A stretch of 64,000 nt of DNA from Acinetobacter sp. Marseille-Q1618 (GCF_902809855.1 NZ_CADDWJ010000001.1:1-64000), one strand, 5' to 3'. Positions 32,468 through 42,091 are shown, counted from the stretch's first letter. The notes: a model not told the origin generated them from the sequence alone. Translations and numbers: made by a program.

Positions 32468-33352
32468 ATGACACAAGAAACGTCTGCAGGCTTAAGATTT
32501 AGACAAGCACTGGAAGTGGAAAAACCATTACAAATCATTGGTACAGTCAACGCTTATGCAGCGATGATGGCGAAACAAGTCGGTTATAAAGCGATTTATC
32601 TTTCGGGTGCAGGTGTTGCAAACTACTCTTATGGTTTACCTGACTTGGGTATGACCAGCTTAGATAACGTTTTAGAAGATGTGCGTCGTATTACAGAACG
32701 TGTAGATACACCGTTACTGGTAGACATTGATACAGGTTGGGGCGGTGCATTTAACATTGCCCGTACCATCAAACAAATGATTGCCGCAGGTGCAGCCGCA
32801 GTACATATCGAAGACCAAGTGGCACAAAAACGTTGTGGACACCGTCCAAACAAAGAAATCGTGTCGCAACAAGAAATGGTGGATCGGATTAAAGCCGCAG
32901 TAGATGCCAAAACCGATTCAAATTTTGTAGTGATGGCGCGTACTGACGCACTACAAAAAGAAGGCTTGCAAGCCGTGATCGACCGTGCTTGTGCCTGTGT
33001 TGAAGCAGGTGCTGATGCTATTTTCGCTGAAGCCATGACAGACATTACTATGTATAAAACTGTTTGCGATGCAGTGGGTGTGCCAGTGTTGGCAAATATC
33101 ACTGAATTTGGTGATACCCCATATTACACAACGCAAGAGTTGGGTGAGCAAGGTATTTCAATGGTGCTCTATCCATTGTCAGCAACACGTGCGATGCAAA
33201 AAGCGGCACTGGAAGTGTTCCGTTCAATTCGTGAAAATGCCACACAAGTGAATGTACTTGACACGATGCAACAACGCAAAGAACTCTACGAATTCCTTGA
33301 TTATCATACTTTTGAAAATACATTAGACAAACTATTCACTGAAGGAAAATAA
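32468..33352 (+). CDS. prpB: 2-methylisocitrate lyase
   Basis: PrpB splits 2-methylisocitrate into pyruvate and succinate, the last step of the methylcitrate cycle. The 294 residues are the usual length. Landmarks are [32 protein letters not shown] and the catalytic-cysteine loop KRCGHRP. VMARTDA and EAMT follow. A good AAGGAA ribosome binding site precedes the start, and prpC follows two bases after the stop. The partner genes for methylcitrate dehydration (prpD or acnD/prpF) and the usual regulator are not in this cluster. Confidence 0.95.
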   Translation: MTQETSAGLRFRQALEVEKPLQIIGTVNAYAAMMAKQVGYKAIYLSGAGVANYSYGLPDLGMTSLDNVLEDVRRITERVDTPLLVDIDTGWGGAFNIARTIKQMIAAGAAAVHIEDQVAQKRCGHRPNKEIVSQQEMVDRIKAAVDAKTDSNFVVMARTDALQKEGLQAVIDRACACVEAGADAIFAEAMTDITMYKTVCDAVGVPVLANITEFGDTPYYTTQELGEQGISMVLYPLSATRAMQKAALEVFRSIRENATQVNVLDTMQQRKELYEFLDYHTFENTLDKLFTEGK

Positions 33353-33354
33353 AA

Positions 33355-34491
33355 ATGGCTGAAGGTAAAGTACTGACTGGCGCAGGATTGCGTGGACAAG
33401 TTGCAGGGAAAACTGCATTATCAACCGTAGGTAAAAGCGGTGCAGGCTTAACCTATCGTGGTTATGATGTACAAGACTTGGCAGAAAATTGCCAATTTGA
33501 AGAAGTGGCTTATTTGATCTTCTTCGGTGAATTGCCAACCACTGAACAACTTGCTGCATATAAAGCAAAATTAAAATCTTTACGCCAATTACCCCAAGCT
33601 TTGAAAGAAGTACTTGAGCGTATTCCTGCTGACTCACACACAATGGATGTGATGCGTACAGGCGTATCCATGCTCGGTAACCTTGAAACAGAAAAATCAT
33701 TCGCAGAACAACAAGATGTTGCAGATCGTATTTTGGCGACTTTACCTGCGATTATTTGTTACTGGTACCGATTCAGTCATGATGGCGTACGTATCGAAGA
33801 AAATACCGATGATGATTCAATTGGTGCACAATTCCTGCATCTTCTTCGTGGTGAAAAACCAAATGAGTTGCATGAACAAGTGATGAATGTTTCCTTAATT
33901 CTTTATGCAGAGCATGAGTTCAATGCCTCTACGTTCACTGCGCGTGTATGTGCATCGACATTGTCAGACATGCATTCATGTATTACAGGTGCAATTGGTT
34001 CACTTCGTGGTCCACTCCATGGCGGTGCAAATGAAGAGGCAATGGAAATGATTGAAAACTGGACATCGCCAGAAGAAGCTGAACGTGAAATGTTGGGTAA
34101 GCTTGAACGTAAAGAAAAGATCATGGGCTTTGGTCATGCGATCTACAAAGACAATGACCCACGTAATGGCATCATTAAAATCTGGTCTGAGAAATTAGCG
34201 AAAGATGTCGGTGATACGGTACTTTATCCAGTATCAGTACGCTGTGAAGAAGTGATGTGGCGTGAGAAGAAATTGTTCTGTAACGCAGACTTCTTCCATG
34301 CATCTGCATATCACTTCATGGGTATTGCAACCAAATTGTTTACACCAATCTTTGTCATGAGTCGTGTTACAGGCTGGGCAGCGCATGTGATGGAACAACG
34401 TGCAGACAACCGTATTATTCGTCCAAGTGCGGATTATACAGGTCCTGAACTGCGTAAAGTGATCGCAATTGAGGAGCGTATTGCCGCTTAA
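33355..34491 (+). CDS. prpC: 2-methylcitrate synthase
   Basis: PrpC condenses propionyl-CoA with oxaloacetate. The 378-residue product has the citrate-synthase-fold landmarks GLTYRGYDVQDLAENC, SLRGPLHGGANEEAM (catalytic His), FGHAIYKDNDPRNGIIK (second His and Asp) and the C-terminal RIIRPSADYTGP. The length fits methylcitrate rather than hexameric citrate synthase. It is coupled to prpB. Together they dispose of propionyl-CoA, which the neighbouring acyl-CoA ligase or a degradation product of its substrate would supply. A hairpin follows downstream. Confidence 0.95.
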   Translation: MAEGKVLTGAGLRGQVAGKTALSTVGKSGAGLTYRGYDVQDLAENCQFEEVAYLIFFGELPTTEQLAAYKAKLKSLRQLPQALKEVLERIPADSHTMDVMRTGVSMLGNLETEKSFAEQQDVADRILATLPAIICYWYRFSHDGVRIEENTDDDSIGAQFLHLLRGEKPNELHEQVMNVSLILYAEHEFNASTFTARVCASTLSDMHSCITGAIGSLRGPLHGGANEEAMEMIENWTSPEEAEREMLGKLERKEKIMGFGHAIYKDNDPRNGIIKIWSEKLAKDVGDTVLYPVSVRCEEVMWREKKLFCNADFFHASAYHFMGIATKLFTPIFVMSRVTGWAAHVMEQRADNRIIRPSADYTGPELRKVIAIEERIAA

Positions 34492-34516
34492 TTTCTTAAG
34501 AATACTCAAGTTTATT

Positions 34517-34550
34517 AATGCTCTAATGAGAATTTCATTGAGCATTATTT
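34517..34550 (+). terminator. Terminator after prpC
   Basis: AATGCTC/GAGCATT and an inner AATGA/TCATT stem form one hairpin followed by a T-rich stretch (ATTTTATTTTT). It ends the ligase-prpB-prpC transcript. Confidence 0.6.
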
Positions 34551-34565
34551 TATTTTTAAATATAA

Positions 34566-34577
34566 ATAGGACTTACG
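34566..34577. repeat. Solitary IS-end-like sequence
   Basis: ATAGGACTTACG is identical to the outer end of the transposase remnant at 16391-16402. No transposase is present here. It may be the scar of an IS that left or was deleted. Confidence 0.4.
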
Positions 34578-34637
34578 TGTATTAGTCTGGAGTCTAAATA
34601 ACTAAAAGACAATTAACATCCTCAGCATCTTTTAATT

Positions 34638-36029
34638 TTAAACTCTACTTAACGCTTCGAAACGAAATGATGCACCACGATGTTCTTCAGGTAAGTGTGC
34701 AGCACGTCCAAAAAGCTTTTCACGTAAAGTCCCTGTACGATATTCTTTTTGATAGACACCACGATATTGTAATTCAGGCACAACATAGTTCACAACATCT
34801 TCAAAGGTTTGATGCGCCAAAATATATGCTAAATTAAAACCGTCAATATCTGTATTTTCAATCCACTCTTGCAAACGATCTGCAACAGTACTTGCCGAAC
34901 CAACAATTACAGGTCCATTGCCGCCAACGCTAGTCCATTTGGCGATTTCTTCAATCGTCCAAATCCGATTTGGGTCAGCTTTAACATAAGAATCGAGTAA
35001 AGACTGAATAGCATTGGTTTCAATATATTCAACTTGATCCGTTGATTGATATTGGGAAAAATCCACTCCCGACCAACCTGAAACTAAGGTTAGTCCCCCA
35101 TCATAGCTACCATAACTTTGGTATTCTTCAAATTTCTTTTGTGCTTTTGCATCAGTTTCATCAACCACAATCGAGAGCATGCAATAAATCAACACAGAGT
35201 TTGGATCACGTCCTTCTTCTAATAGTTTGGATCGGATACCTTGTGTTAATTGTTTTACTGCGGCTTTGGTTGGTGCAGAAATAAAAACACATTCAGCATT
35301 TTGGCTAGCAAAGCGTTGTCCACGGCTAGATGCTCCAGCTTGATATAAAACAGGTGTACGCTGGGGCGAAGGTTCACAGATATGAATACCAGGGACTTTA
35401 AAATATTTTCCATCATGACCAATGGGATGAACTTTATCAAAATCAGCAAAAACACCGCTATTTTTATCACGCAGCACAGCATCATTTTCCCAAGAACCTT
35501 CCCAAAGCTTGTATAAAACCTCTAAATATTCGTCAGCAATGTCATAGCGATTATCATGATTGACTTGCGTTTCTAATCCTAGATTTTTTGAACCACTTTC
35601 TAAATATGAGGTGACAATATTCCAACCTGCACGACCTTTAGTTAAGTGATCTAGGGTACTCATACGTCGAGCAAAGGGGTATGGGTGTTCAAAGGAAATC
35701 GAAGTTGTTACACCGAATCCTAAATGCTCTGTCACCGCCGCCATTGCAGGCACGACTTGCAAAGGATCATTAACGGGAACTTGCACTGCACCCGTAATCG
35801 CATGTTTACCACTACCATAATAAACATCATAAATCCCCAAAACATCGGCAAGAAAAACACCATCAAATTTGCCTCGTTCTAATATTTTGGCTAAATCTAT
35901 CCAATAGTATAAGTCTTTATATTCAATAGATCGGTCAAGTGGATGACGCCATAAACCGGGAGATTGATGGGCAATACAATTCATTTCAAAAGCATTAAAG
36001 CGAATTTGTTTAGTCATAATATTACTCAT
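34638..36029 (-). CDS. NtaA/SnaA/DszA-family FMN-dependent monooxygenase
   Basis: This 463-residue bacterial-luciferase-like (LLM) monooxygenase uses FMNH2 from a separate reductase. Landmarks are FDGVFLADVLGIYDVYYG, the GWNIVTSYLESG segment, LYQAGASSRGQRFAS and GFNLAYILAH. DszA-, NtaA- and SnaA-type enzymes open organosulfur, chelator or pristinamycin-type substrates. Beside two SfnB/DszC-like flavoproteins, a role in releasing sulfite from sulfones or sulfonates during sulfur starvation is likely. No flavin reductase gene is nearby. The first ATG (36029) is used; a second in-frame ATG four codons later is also possible. It diverges from the sfnB-like genes. Confidence 0.9.
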   Translation of the reverse strand: MSNIMTKQIRFNAFEMNCIAHQSPGLWRHPLDRSIEYKDLYYWIDLAKILERGKFDGVFLADVLGIYDVYYGSGKHAITGAVQVPVNDPLQVVPAMAAVTEHLGFGVTTSISFEHPYPFARRMSTLDHLTKGRAGWNIVTSYLESGSKNLGLETQVNHDNRYDIADEYLEVLYKLWEGSWENDAVLRDKNSGVFADFDKVHPIGHDGKYFKVPGIHICEPSPQRTPVLYQAGASSRGQRFASQNAECVFISAPTKAAVKQLTQGIRSKLLEEGRDPNSVLIYCMLSIVVDETDAKAQKKFEEYQSYGSYDGGLTLVSGWSGVDFSQYQSTDQVEYIETNAIQSLLDSYVKADPNRIWTIEEIAKWTSVGGNGPVIVGSASTVADRLQEWIENTDIDGFNLAYILAHQTFEDVVNYVVPELQYRGVYQKEYRTGTLREKLFGRAAHLPEEHRGASFRFEALSRV

Positions 36030-36350
36030 GAATACTCAAAAACTTTATTTATTGGTGATTTTTATCTTATGCAAAATAAATGTACATTTTTATATTTAAA
36101 GTTAAGATATAAATAAATTTTTATGCTTATGAAAATAAGCATATATTTTATAAATTAATGTTTAAAAGTTAATTTTTAAGAATATTTATCTTTTAATTTA
36201 TTTAAAATATTGATTTTTAATATATAAATTTTATTTATGTAATTTTTATAGATGTGTTATTTCATTTTAAATATATTGCTTTTCATTTTAATATATAAAA
36301 ATTTAAATATTGCTGCTAGTTTAAATTTAATATTTCAACTAGGAAATCCA

Positions 36351-37601
36351 ATGACTGCTAAAGTTAATATTACATTAGACTCAATAGAAAATATTCCAAA
36401 AGATTTTTATTTACTAAAAAATAAAGCCTATATCATTCAAAATGATGCAGAAGCGATTGCGGTTGCAAAACAATTAGCAGAAGATTTTAAACAAGAAGCC
36501 GCTATTAGAGATCATGAGCGTCGTTTGCCTTTAACTGAAATTGAAAAGTATTCCCAATCAGGTTTGTGGGGAATTACTATTCCTAAACAGTTTGGTGGAG
36601 CAGAAGTTAGTTATAAAACTTTGGCTGAAGTCGTGAAAATTATTTCCAGTGCCGATTCATCTTTGGGGCAAATTGCACAGAATCATTGGGCTTTTGTAGA
36701 GCATATCCGTTTAGATGCGACACCTGAACAACAAGTTTTTTTCTTTGACCAAGTGCTACAAGGACACCGCTTTGGTAATGCTTTTTCAGAAAAAGGATCA
36801 AAAACAGTTGCAGATTTAACAACGACAATTGATTTTAAAGATGATCATGCTGTGGTAAATGGACAAAAATTTTTTGCTACAGGCGCATTGCTAGCACATT
36901 GGATACCTGTTGTTGCAATCAATCATGAAGGAAAACCATTTGCAGCGTTGATTCCACAGCATAGTGAAGGTTTGACCATTAGTAATGATTGGAGTGGCTT
37001 TGGTCAACGAACAACCGTAAGTGGTTCTGTGATTTTGGATCATGTGAATGTCGATTTGAAATATGTCGTACCAATTTATCAGGCGTTTGAACGACATACT
37101 GCAGCAGGTGCTATTTCACAATTTATTCAGGCTGCTATAGATGCGGGTATTGCTCGGGGTGCGATTCAAGAAACGATTGATTATGTCCGTCAATATACTC
37201 GTCCTTGGATTGATTCAGGTTTAGAAAAAGCTACTGAAGATCCTTATACCATTGCCAATATTGGCGAATTAAAAATTAAATTGCGTGCTGCAGAAGCAGT
37301 TTTAGATTTGGCTGCATTGGCAATTGATGCAGCTTTAGCTGAGCCTTCTGAACAGAACGTTAATGATGCAACACTACTGAATGCTGAAGCCAAGGTACTA
37401 ACTACTGAGATTGCGTTATTGGCAGCCAATAAATTATTTGAGCTTTCAGGTACGCGTTCTACTTTGTCAGAATTAAATTTAGACCGTCATTGGCGTAATG
37501 CCCGTACCCATACTTTGCATGATCCTGTACGTTGGAAGCTAAATATCGTAGGCAATTATTATTTAAATGATATTGCACCACCACGTCATGCTTGGAGTTA
37601 A
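36351..37601 (+). CDS. SfnB-family sulfur acquisition flavoprotein
   Basis: This 416-residue protein has the acyl-CoA dehydrogenase fold and is close to SfnB, the FMNH2-dependent sulfone monooxygenase group induced in sulfur limitation. Landmarks are SGLWGITIPKQFGGAEVSYK, QIAQNHWAFVEHIRLD, GNAFSEKGSKTVADLTT and the C-terminal HDPVRWKLNIVGNYYLN. The start at 36351 follows AGGAAATCC. Thirty-three upstream in-frame codons run through hydrophobic AT-rich sequence and are probably not translated. The second flavoprotein starts 13 bases after this stop, in the same operon. Confidence 0.88.
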   Translation: MTAKVNITLDSIENIPKDFYLLKNKAYIIQNDAEAIAVAKQLAEDFKQEAAIRDHERRLPLTEIEKYSQSGLWGITIPKQFGGAEVSYKTLAEVVKIISSADSSLGQIAQNHWAFVEHIRLDATPEQQVFFFDQVLQGHRFGNAFSEKGSKTVADLTTTIDFKDDHAVVNGQKFFATGALLAHWIPVVAINHEGKPFAALIPQHSEGLTISNDWSGFGQRTTVSGSVILDHVNVDLKYVVPIYQAFERHTAAGAISQFIQAAIDAGIARGAIQETIDYVRQYTRPWIDSGLEKATEDPYTIANIGELKIKLRAAEAVLDLAALAIDAALAEPSEQNVNDATLLNAEAKVLTTEIALLAANKLFELSGTRSTLSELNLDRHWRNARTHTLHDPVRWKLNIVGNYYLNDIAPPRHAWS

Positions 37602-37614
37602 TAGGAGAATAACA

Positions 37615-38868
37615 ATGACAACATTTACACAAAATCATGAGCTTTCTTTGGGTGGGAACTATGAGCAAGTTGCACAAAAGTTTCGTCCAATTTTTTCTAA
37701 AATTTCCTCTGGAACGCTAGAGCGAGAGAAGAGTCGCATCTTACCATATGAGCCAATTCAATGGTTAAAACAAGCCGGTTTTGGTGCTGTACGTGTACCT
37801 GTGCAATATGGTGGTGAGGGTTTATCTCAACGTCAGTTATTTCAGCTACTTATCGAATTAGCAACTGCTGACTCAAATATTGTACAAGCGTTGCGTGGGC
37901 ATTTTGCTTTTGTTGAAGATCGTTTAGTAGCACATCGTGATCATTCACAAGAACTCTGGTTTAAACGTTTTGTACAAGGTGATTTAGTTGGAAATGCATG
38001 GACTGAGATTGGTAAAGTTGAAATTGGTGATGTAGCCACTCGTATTTCTCAAAATAAACAAGGTGAACTGGTGGTCAATGGTGAAAAGTTTTATTCAACA
38101 GGCACGATTTTTGCCGATTGGATTGATCTTTTTGCTTATGATGAAACTTTGGATCAGCATGTGATTGCTGCGATTTCTACACATGATCAGGGTGTTCATG
38201 TGAGTGATGATTGGGATGGGTTTGGGCAAAAAACTACTGGCAGTGGTACACTAAAAATCAATCAGGTGCTTATAGAGAGGGATCATATTTTACCTTTTGA
38301 GCAACGCTTTAAATATCAAACTGCATATTATCAAGTTTTTCACTTAGCAACTTTGGCTGGGATTGCACTGAGTGCGGTAGACGCTTTTTCAGAAGAAGTT
38401 CGTCAACGAACTCGTATTTTTAGTCATGGGAATGCTGATTTGGTTAGGCATGATGCTCAAGTACTCCAAGTGATTGGTAAAGCATCTGCTCAGGCTTTTG
38501 CTAGTCAGTCTATTGCACTTACTGCAGCGGAAGCATTAGATTTAGCTTATTTAACGCATTTCCAAGACAATGATGTTGCTGATCAACAAGCCAACAATAC
38601 AGCTGAATTAGAATCCTCACAAGGACAGGTGGTGATTTCGAATTTAGTATTAGATCTGACATCAACGTTATTTAATGCTTTAGGTGCATCAGCCAGTACA
38701 ACAACCAAACAACTTGATCGTTTTTGGCGTAATGCACGAGTAGTATCCTCACATAATCCACTTATTTATAAAGAAAAGGTGATTGGGGATTGGATAGTAA
38801 ATCAAACACCGTTACCTTTTGTTTGGCAAATTGGTAATAGTCCAACTGCTCGAAAAAATTCTGCTTAA
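37615..38868 (+). CDS. DszC/SfnB-like acyl-CoA-dehydrogenase-fold monooxygenase
   Basis: This 417-residue paralogue of the preceding gene has the same fold: AGFGAVRVPVQYGGEGLSQRQ, RGHFAFVEDRLVAHRDH, GNAWTEIGK, SDDWDGFGQKTTGSGTL and a C-terminal RNARVVSSHNPLIYKEK. Such enzymes oxidise organosulfur compounds using reduced flavin. The pair may act in sequence on sulfides and sulfones, or have different substrates. The ATG at 37615 follows AGGAGAA. A terminator closes the operon, followed by an unrelated secreted-protein gene. Confidence 0.87.
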   Translation: MTTFTQNHELSLGGNYEQVAQKFRPIFSKISSGTLEREKSRILPYEPIQWLKQAGFGAVRVPVQYGGEGLSQRQLFQLLIELATADSNIVQALRGHFAFVEDRLVAHRDHSQELWFKRFVQGDLVGNAWTEIGKVEIGDVATRISQNKQGELVVNGEKFYSTGTIFADWIDLFAYDETLDQHVIAAISTHDQGVHVSDDWDGFGQKTTGSGTLKINQVLIERDHILPFEQRFKYQTAYYQVFHLATLAGIALSAVDAFSEEVRQRTRIFSHGNADLVRHDAQVLQVIGKASAQAFASQSIALTAAEALDLAYLTHFQDNDVADQQANNTAELESSQGQVVISNLVLDLTSTLFNALGASASTTTKQLDRFWRNARVVSSHNPLIYKEKVIGDWIVNQTPLPFVWQIGNSPTARKNSA

Positions 38869-38887
38869 TATTTATTTTGGGATAAAC

Positions 38888-38920
38888 AGAGTTTCCATCG
38901 AAAGGTGAAAACTCTTTTTT
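38888..38920 (+). terminator. Terminator of the sulfur operon
   Basis: AGAGTTT and AAACTCT form a hairpin with further inner pairing (CCA/TG), followed by a run of Ts. It comes 20 bases after the DszC-like stop codon. Confidence 0.65.
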
Positions 38921-39014
38921 ATACAATGTCTTATTATTAATAAGAAAATATTGAGATCGTATTTCTTATAGAATTATGTTATTAAAAATAAATCAAAACT
39001 GAAAAATAAAAATC

Positions 39015-39458
39015 ATGAAAAAATTAACATTAATTTCGCTGATGAGTTTTATCTGCTTACCTACATTGTCCTTTGCACATGCCGAAAATCGCTTTGAAGG
39101 TCTATGGCAGGAAATTTCACTTTATGATGATTCAGACATTATTGAAGGATCTGATAATGGCGTATCTGTGGATGATAGCGAATATTACTATATTTCAAGT
39201 TATCAAAATAAATTGTTAATGAACAATGTGAATAAAGATTCTACATTTGCAGTAGGCGAAGTTAAACAAAATACTAATATTTTAAAGTTTGTTGTCGTAA
39301 ATTATTTAGATCGAGATGACATTTACGTTTTAAATTATGAATGTCGTGAAAAAGTTAAAAATCTAGAACTTCGTTGTCAATTTACCAATCAAAAAGGCGA
39401 AGTCGAAAAAAATATTATTTGGAAAAAACGCACCCAGAAAATGACCCAAACAAAATAA
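39015..39458 (+). CDS. Small secreted protein of unknown function
   Basis: This 147-residue exported protein has a clear signal peptide (MKKLTLISLMSFICLPTLSFA). The mature part is acidic and beta-rich (ADNRFEGLWQEIS-like opening, then DDSEYYYISSYQNKLLMNN) and contains two cysteines. It has no lipobox. The pattern is seen in Acinetobacter hypothetical proteins, but I cannot name a family. It has its own promoter region in an AT-rich gap and ends at a bidirectional terminator shared with panD. Confidence 0.75.
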   Translation: MKKLTLISLMSFICLPTLSFAHAENRFEGLWQEISLYDDSDIIEGSDNGVSVDDSEYYYISSYQNKLLMNNVNKDSTFAVGEVKQNTNILKFVVVNYLDRDDIYVLNYECREKVKNLELRCQFTNQKGEVEKNIIWKKRTQKMTQTK

Positions 39459-39479
39459 AACCCGCATATTGCGGGTTTT
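39457..39479. terminator. Bidirectional terminator between secreted protein and panD
   Basis: AAAACCCGC, ATATT and GCGGGTTTT form a perfect 9-base stem. The A-run and T-run at its base allow termination of both converging genes. Confidence 0.88.
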
Positions 39480-39496
39480 ATCGAATTCTTAGGGAT

Positions 39497-39877
39497 TTAA
39501 GCAACTTGTACAGGAATACAGTTTGCTGTGTGATTCACTGTATTGTCTGGATTTGCATAAACAAGGCGAGGTTTATGCGCATCAGCTTCAGCATTGGTAA
39601 AATCACCAAATGTAGCGATGATCATCAAATCACCTACATCCGCTTGAAGTGCAGCGCCACCATTCACAGAAATGATGCCTGAGCCTTCTTCACCACGAAT
39701 TGCATAGGTTGTGAAACGCTTACCATTTGTCACATTCCACATATGAATTTCTTCGTATTCACGAATGCCAGCCAAATCTAAAAGAATGCCGTCAATTGCA
39801 CAAGAACCTTCATAGTGCAACTCTGCTTGAGTCACGACACAACGATGGATTTTAGCTTTTAATAAACGAGATAGCAT
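39497..39877 (-). CDS. panD: Aspartate 1-decarboxylase
   Basis: PanD makes beta-alanine from aspartate for pantothenate and CoA synthesis. The 126-residue proenzyme cleaves itself at Gly-Ser within [12 protein letters not shown] (around residues 20-31), turning the Ser into a pyruvoyl cofactor. Length and all family landmarks (IYAIRGE-like [31 protein letters not shown]) are normal. It stands alone, separate from panB/panC. A 150-base gap separates it from pth upstream on the same strand. Confidence 0.95.
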   Translation of the reverse strand: MLSRLLKAKIHRCVVTQAELHYEGSCAIDGILLDLAGIREYEEIHMWNVTNGKRFTTYAIRGEEGSGIISVNGGAALQADVGDLMIIATFGDFTNAEADAHKPRLVYANPDNTVNHTANCIPVQVA

Positions 39878-40028
39878 GGCTTGCGTCTCCTAGTTGTCCT
39901 ACGACAGTTATATGTGGTCAAACAATAACTTTTGCAATGGGATGCTTTTTGAAAGCGCATTTTGCTCTTAAATTTAGCGCATAGCAAGAAAAATTGTTTA
40001 ACAAAGCTTGAAATTGAATAAATGAAGT

Positions 40029-40613
40029 TTACGGTTTGTAGGCATTTATTTGATTCATTGCCTGCTGAATCTCACCGTTCACTAAAAGATCGATCTTACT
40101 TAAGGCATGATGAATTGCATCATCCATTAAAGTTTGTTCATTGCTTGGAGCACGGCTTAATACGTGACCAGATACTTTCTCTTTTGCACCTGGATGACCG
40201 ATTCCAATGCGTAAGCGGTGAAAATTTGCACCGATATGCGGAACAATATCACGTAAACCATTATGACCACCATGACCACCGCCTGTTTTTAAGCGAATGA
40301 CACCTGGGTTCATATCGAGTTCATCATGTGCAATCAGAATTTCTTCTGGTTTGATTTGATAAAATTTGGCGAAGGGTACAACACTTTGACCAGAGAGGTT
40401 CATAAAGGTTGTCGGTAATAATAGACGAACGTCTTGACCTTCGATATTACCACGACCACTGATCCCTTTATATTTAGAATCAGTTCTGAGTTGAATGCCA
40501 TATTGATCTGCAAGGCGTTCTACAAACCAAAAGCCTGCATTATGGCGGGTTTGGGCATATTCAGAACCTGGATTACCCAAACCAACAATCAGTGAAAGTT
40601 TACTCACACTCAT
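40029..40613 (-). CDS. pth: Peptidyl-tRNA hydrolase
   Basis: Pth recycles tRNA from peptidyl-tRNA dropped by ribosomes. The 194-residue product has VGLGNPGSEYAQTRHNAGFW with the catalytic His, LLLPTTFMNLSGQSV and LIAHDELDMNPGVIRLKTGG. The GHNGLRDIVPHIG segment follows. It is the last of the prs-rplY-pth set, 16 bases after rplY, as in other gammaproteobacteria. The length is standard and the start is clear. Confidence 0.96.
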   Translation of the reverse strand: MSVSKLSLIVGLGNPGSEYAQTRHNAGFWFVERLADQYGIQLRTDSKYKGISGRGNIEGQDVRLLLPTTFMNLSGQSVVPFAKFYQIKPEEILIAHDELDMNPGVIRLKTGGGHGGHNGLRDIVPHIGANFHRLRIGIGHPGAKEKVSGHVLSRAPSNEQTLMDDAIHHALSKIDLLVNGEIQQAMNQINAYKP

Positions 40614-40629
40614 TTACACCATTCAACAC

Positions 40630-40926
40630 TTATGCGCGTTTGAAGTCAGCGTGCATAGGTGTGTTTTTAGCTGGATGACGTTGTAAAGCTTGGATTTTAA
40701 CGCTTTCAGCTTTACCGTCGATGTTGATTTCTACAACTTCTTCAAAGAAAGCATTGCTTTCTAAAGCTTTAACAAGCTCACGAAGCTCTAACGTTACTGC
40801 TACAGGCTCAGCTGAACCACCATAGATGATTGCAGGTACTTTGTTTTGAAGACGAAGGCGGCGGCTCGAACCTTTCCCTTGTACTGCTTCTTCACGTGCT
40901 ACTGCATTTAATACGAAGTTTGCCAT
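40630..40926 (-). CDS. rplY: 50S ribosomal protein L25
   Basis: L25 binds 5S rRNA in the central protuberance of the large subunit. The 98-residue form is the short gammaproteobacterial type without the CTC extension. It has GKGSSRRLRLQNKVPAIIYG near the start and LQRHPAKNTPMHADF at the end. The ATG at 40926 is preferred over an ATG three codons upstream because AGGA is better spaced to it. It lies between prs and pth. Confidence 0.94.
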   Translation of the reverse strand: MANFVLNAVAREEAVQGKGSSRRLRLQNKVPAIIYGGSAEPVAVTLELRELVKALESNAFFEEVVEINIDGKAESVKIQALQRHPAKNTPMHADFKRA

Positions 40927-40983
40927 GATAGACATTCCTAATTTAAGTTTAATTGACTAGACCTTCGACCAGTCTAGTGATAG

Positions 40984-41012
40984 AAAGCCCCACCAAAAGG
41001 CAGGGCTTTTAA
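40984..41012 (-). terminator. Terminator/attenuator between prs and rplY
   Basis: AAAGCCC and a complementary GGGCTTT region (with CACC/GG inner pairing) form a GC-rich hairpin in the prs-rplY spacer. A weak T-run is seen in both directions. It could partly terminate the prs transcript. Confidence 0.5.
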
Positions 41013-41026
41013 ATTTTAGCGCTATA

Positions 41027-41980
41027 TTATAGATAAGAATCGAACATTGCGCTAATAGATTCTTCGTTATTAATACGACGAATTGTTTCAGCAACCATAC
41101 TTGCAACTGAAACTTGACGAATTTTACCAAGTTTCAATGCTTCTTCAGAAAGTGGAATGGTATCAGTCACAACCAATTCATCAATCACTGAATTTTGCAG
41201 GTTTTCAAGTGCTTTACCAGAAAGAACAGGATGTGTTGCATAAGCAACAACCTTACGAGCACCAAATTGTTTAAGTGCATCAGCAGCTTTACATAATGTA
41301 CCTGCTGTATCCACCATGTCATCGACGATGACACAATCACGATCTTTTACATCACCAATCAAATGCATCACTTGTGATTCATTGGCTTTTTGACGACGTT
41401 TATCGATGATCGCAAGATCAATATCACCCATTTGTTTTGCAACTGCACGTGCACGAACCACACCACCAACGTCAGGTGAAACCACCATGAGGTTATGATG
41501 AGATTGTTGACGAAGGTCAGCAAGCAAAGCAGGAGTACCGTAGATATTGTCTACTGGAATATCGAAGAAACCTTGGATTTGGTCAGCGTGCAAGTCGATC
41601 ATGACAACACGGTCAATTCCTACAGTGGTCAGCATATCTGCGACAACTTTTGCAGTAATTGGTACACGCGTTGAACGTGGACGACGGTCTTGACGCGCAT
41701 AACCGAAATAAGGAATCACAGCGGTAATACGACCAGCACTTGCACGACGCAAAGCATCAGCCATCACCAAGATTTCCATGAGGTTATCATTGGTTGGTGC
41801 ACAAGTTGGTTGTACGATAAATACGTCTTTACCACGCACATTTTCAGTAATTTCGACAGTGATTTCACCATCAGAGAATTTACCTACTGATGCAGCTCCC
41901 AATGGGATATGCAAATGGCTAACGACTTTTTGGGCGAATTGTGGATGAGCATTTCCACTAAAAACGACAAGATTGGGCAT
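41027..41980 (-). CDS. prs: Ribose-phosphate pyrophosphokinase
   Basis: Prs makes PRPP from ribose 5-phosphate and ATP for nucleotide, His and Trp synthesis. The 317-residue protein has [30 protein letters not shown], the catalytic [17 protein letters not shown] region and the PRPP-binding loop [14 protein letters not shown]. The start at 41980 gives the standard N-terminus ([12 protein letters not shown]). An in-frame ATG 63 bases upstream runs through spacer and is rejected. The first tRNA-Gln gene lies 36 bases upstream on the same strand. Confidence 0.96.
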   Translation of the reverse strand: MPNLVVFSGNAHPQFAQKVVSHLHIPLGAASVGKFSDGEITVEITENVRGKDVFIVQPTCAPTNDNLMEILVMADALRRASAGRITAVIPYFGYARQDRRPRSTRVPITAKVVADMLTTVGIDRVVMIDLHADQIQGFFDIPVDNIYGTPALLADLRQQSHHNLMVVSPDVGGVVRARAVAKQMGDIDLAIIDKRRQKANESQVMHLIGDVKDRDCVIVDDMVDTAGTLCKAADALKQFGARKVVAYATHPVLSGKALENLQNSVIDELVVTDTIPLSEEALKLGKIRQVSVASMVAETIRRINNEESISAMFDSYL

Positions 41981-42016
41981 GAAGCACCCTTGGCGGTTGG
42001 CATGTTTGAAAATAGA

Positions 42017-42091
42017 TGGCAGGGGCGGCTGGATTCGAACCAACGGATGCCGAGATCAAAACCCGGTGCCTTACCACTTGGCGACGCCCCT
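42017..42091 (-). tRNA. tRNA-Gln (TTG)
   Basis: The 75-base gene has a perfect 7-base acceptor stem (AGGGGCG/CGCCCCT), the T-loop GGTTCGAATCC, anticodon TTG and an encoded CCA. It is the last of four identical copies read on this strand, nearest to prs. Confidence 0.97.

Noticed and set aside
17260..34491. Carnitine degradation cluster
   Set aside because: BKACE and CoA-transferase occur in carnitine catabolism, but no carnitine dehydrogenase, betaine transporter or Rieske-type carnitine oxygenase is seen, so that name is not supported.
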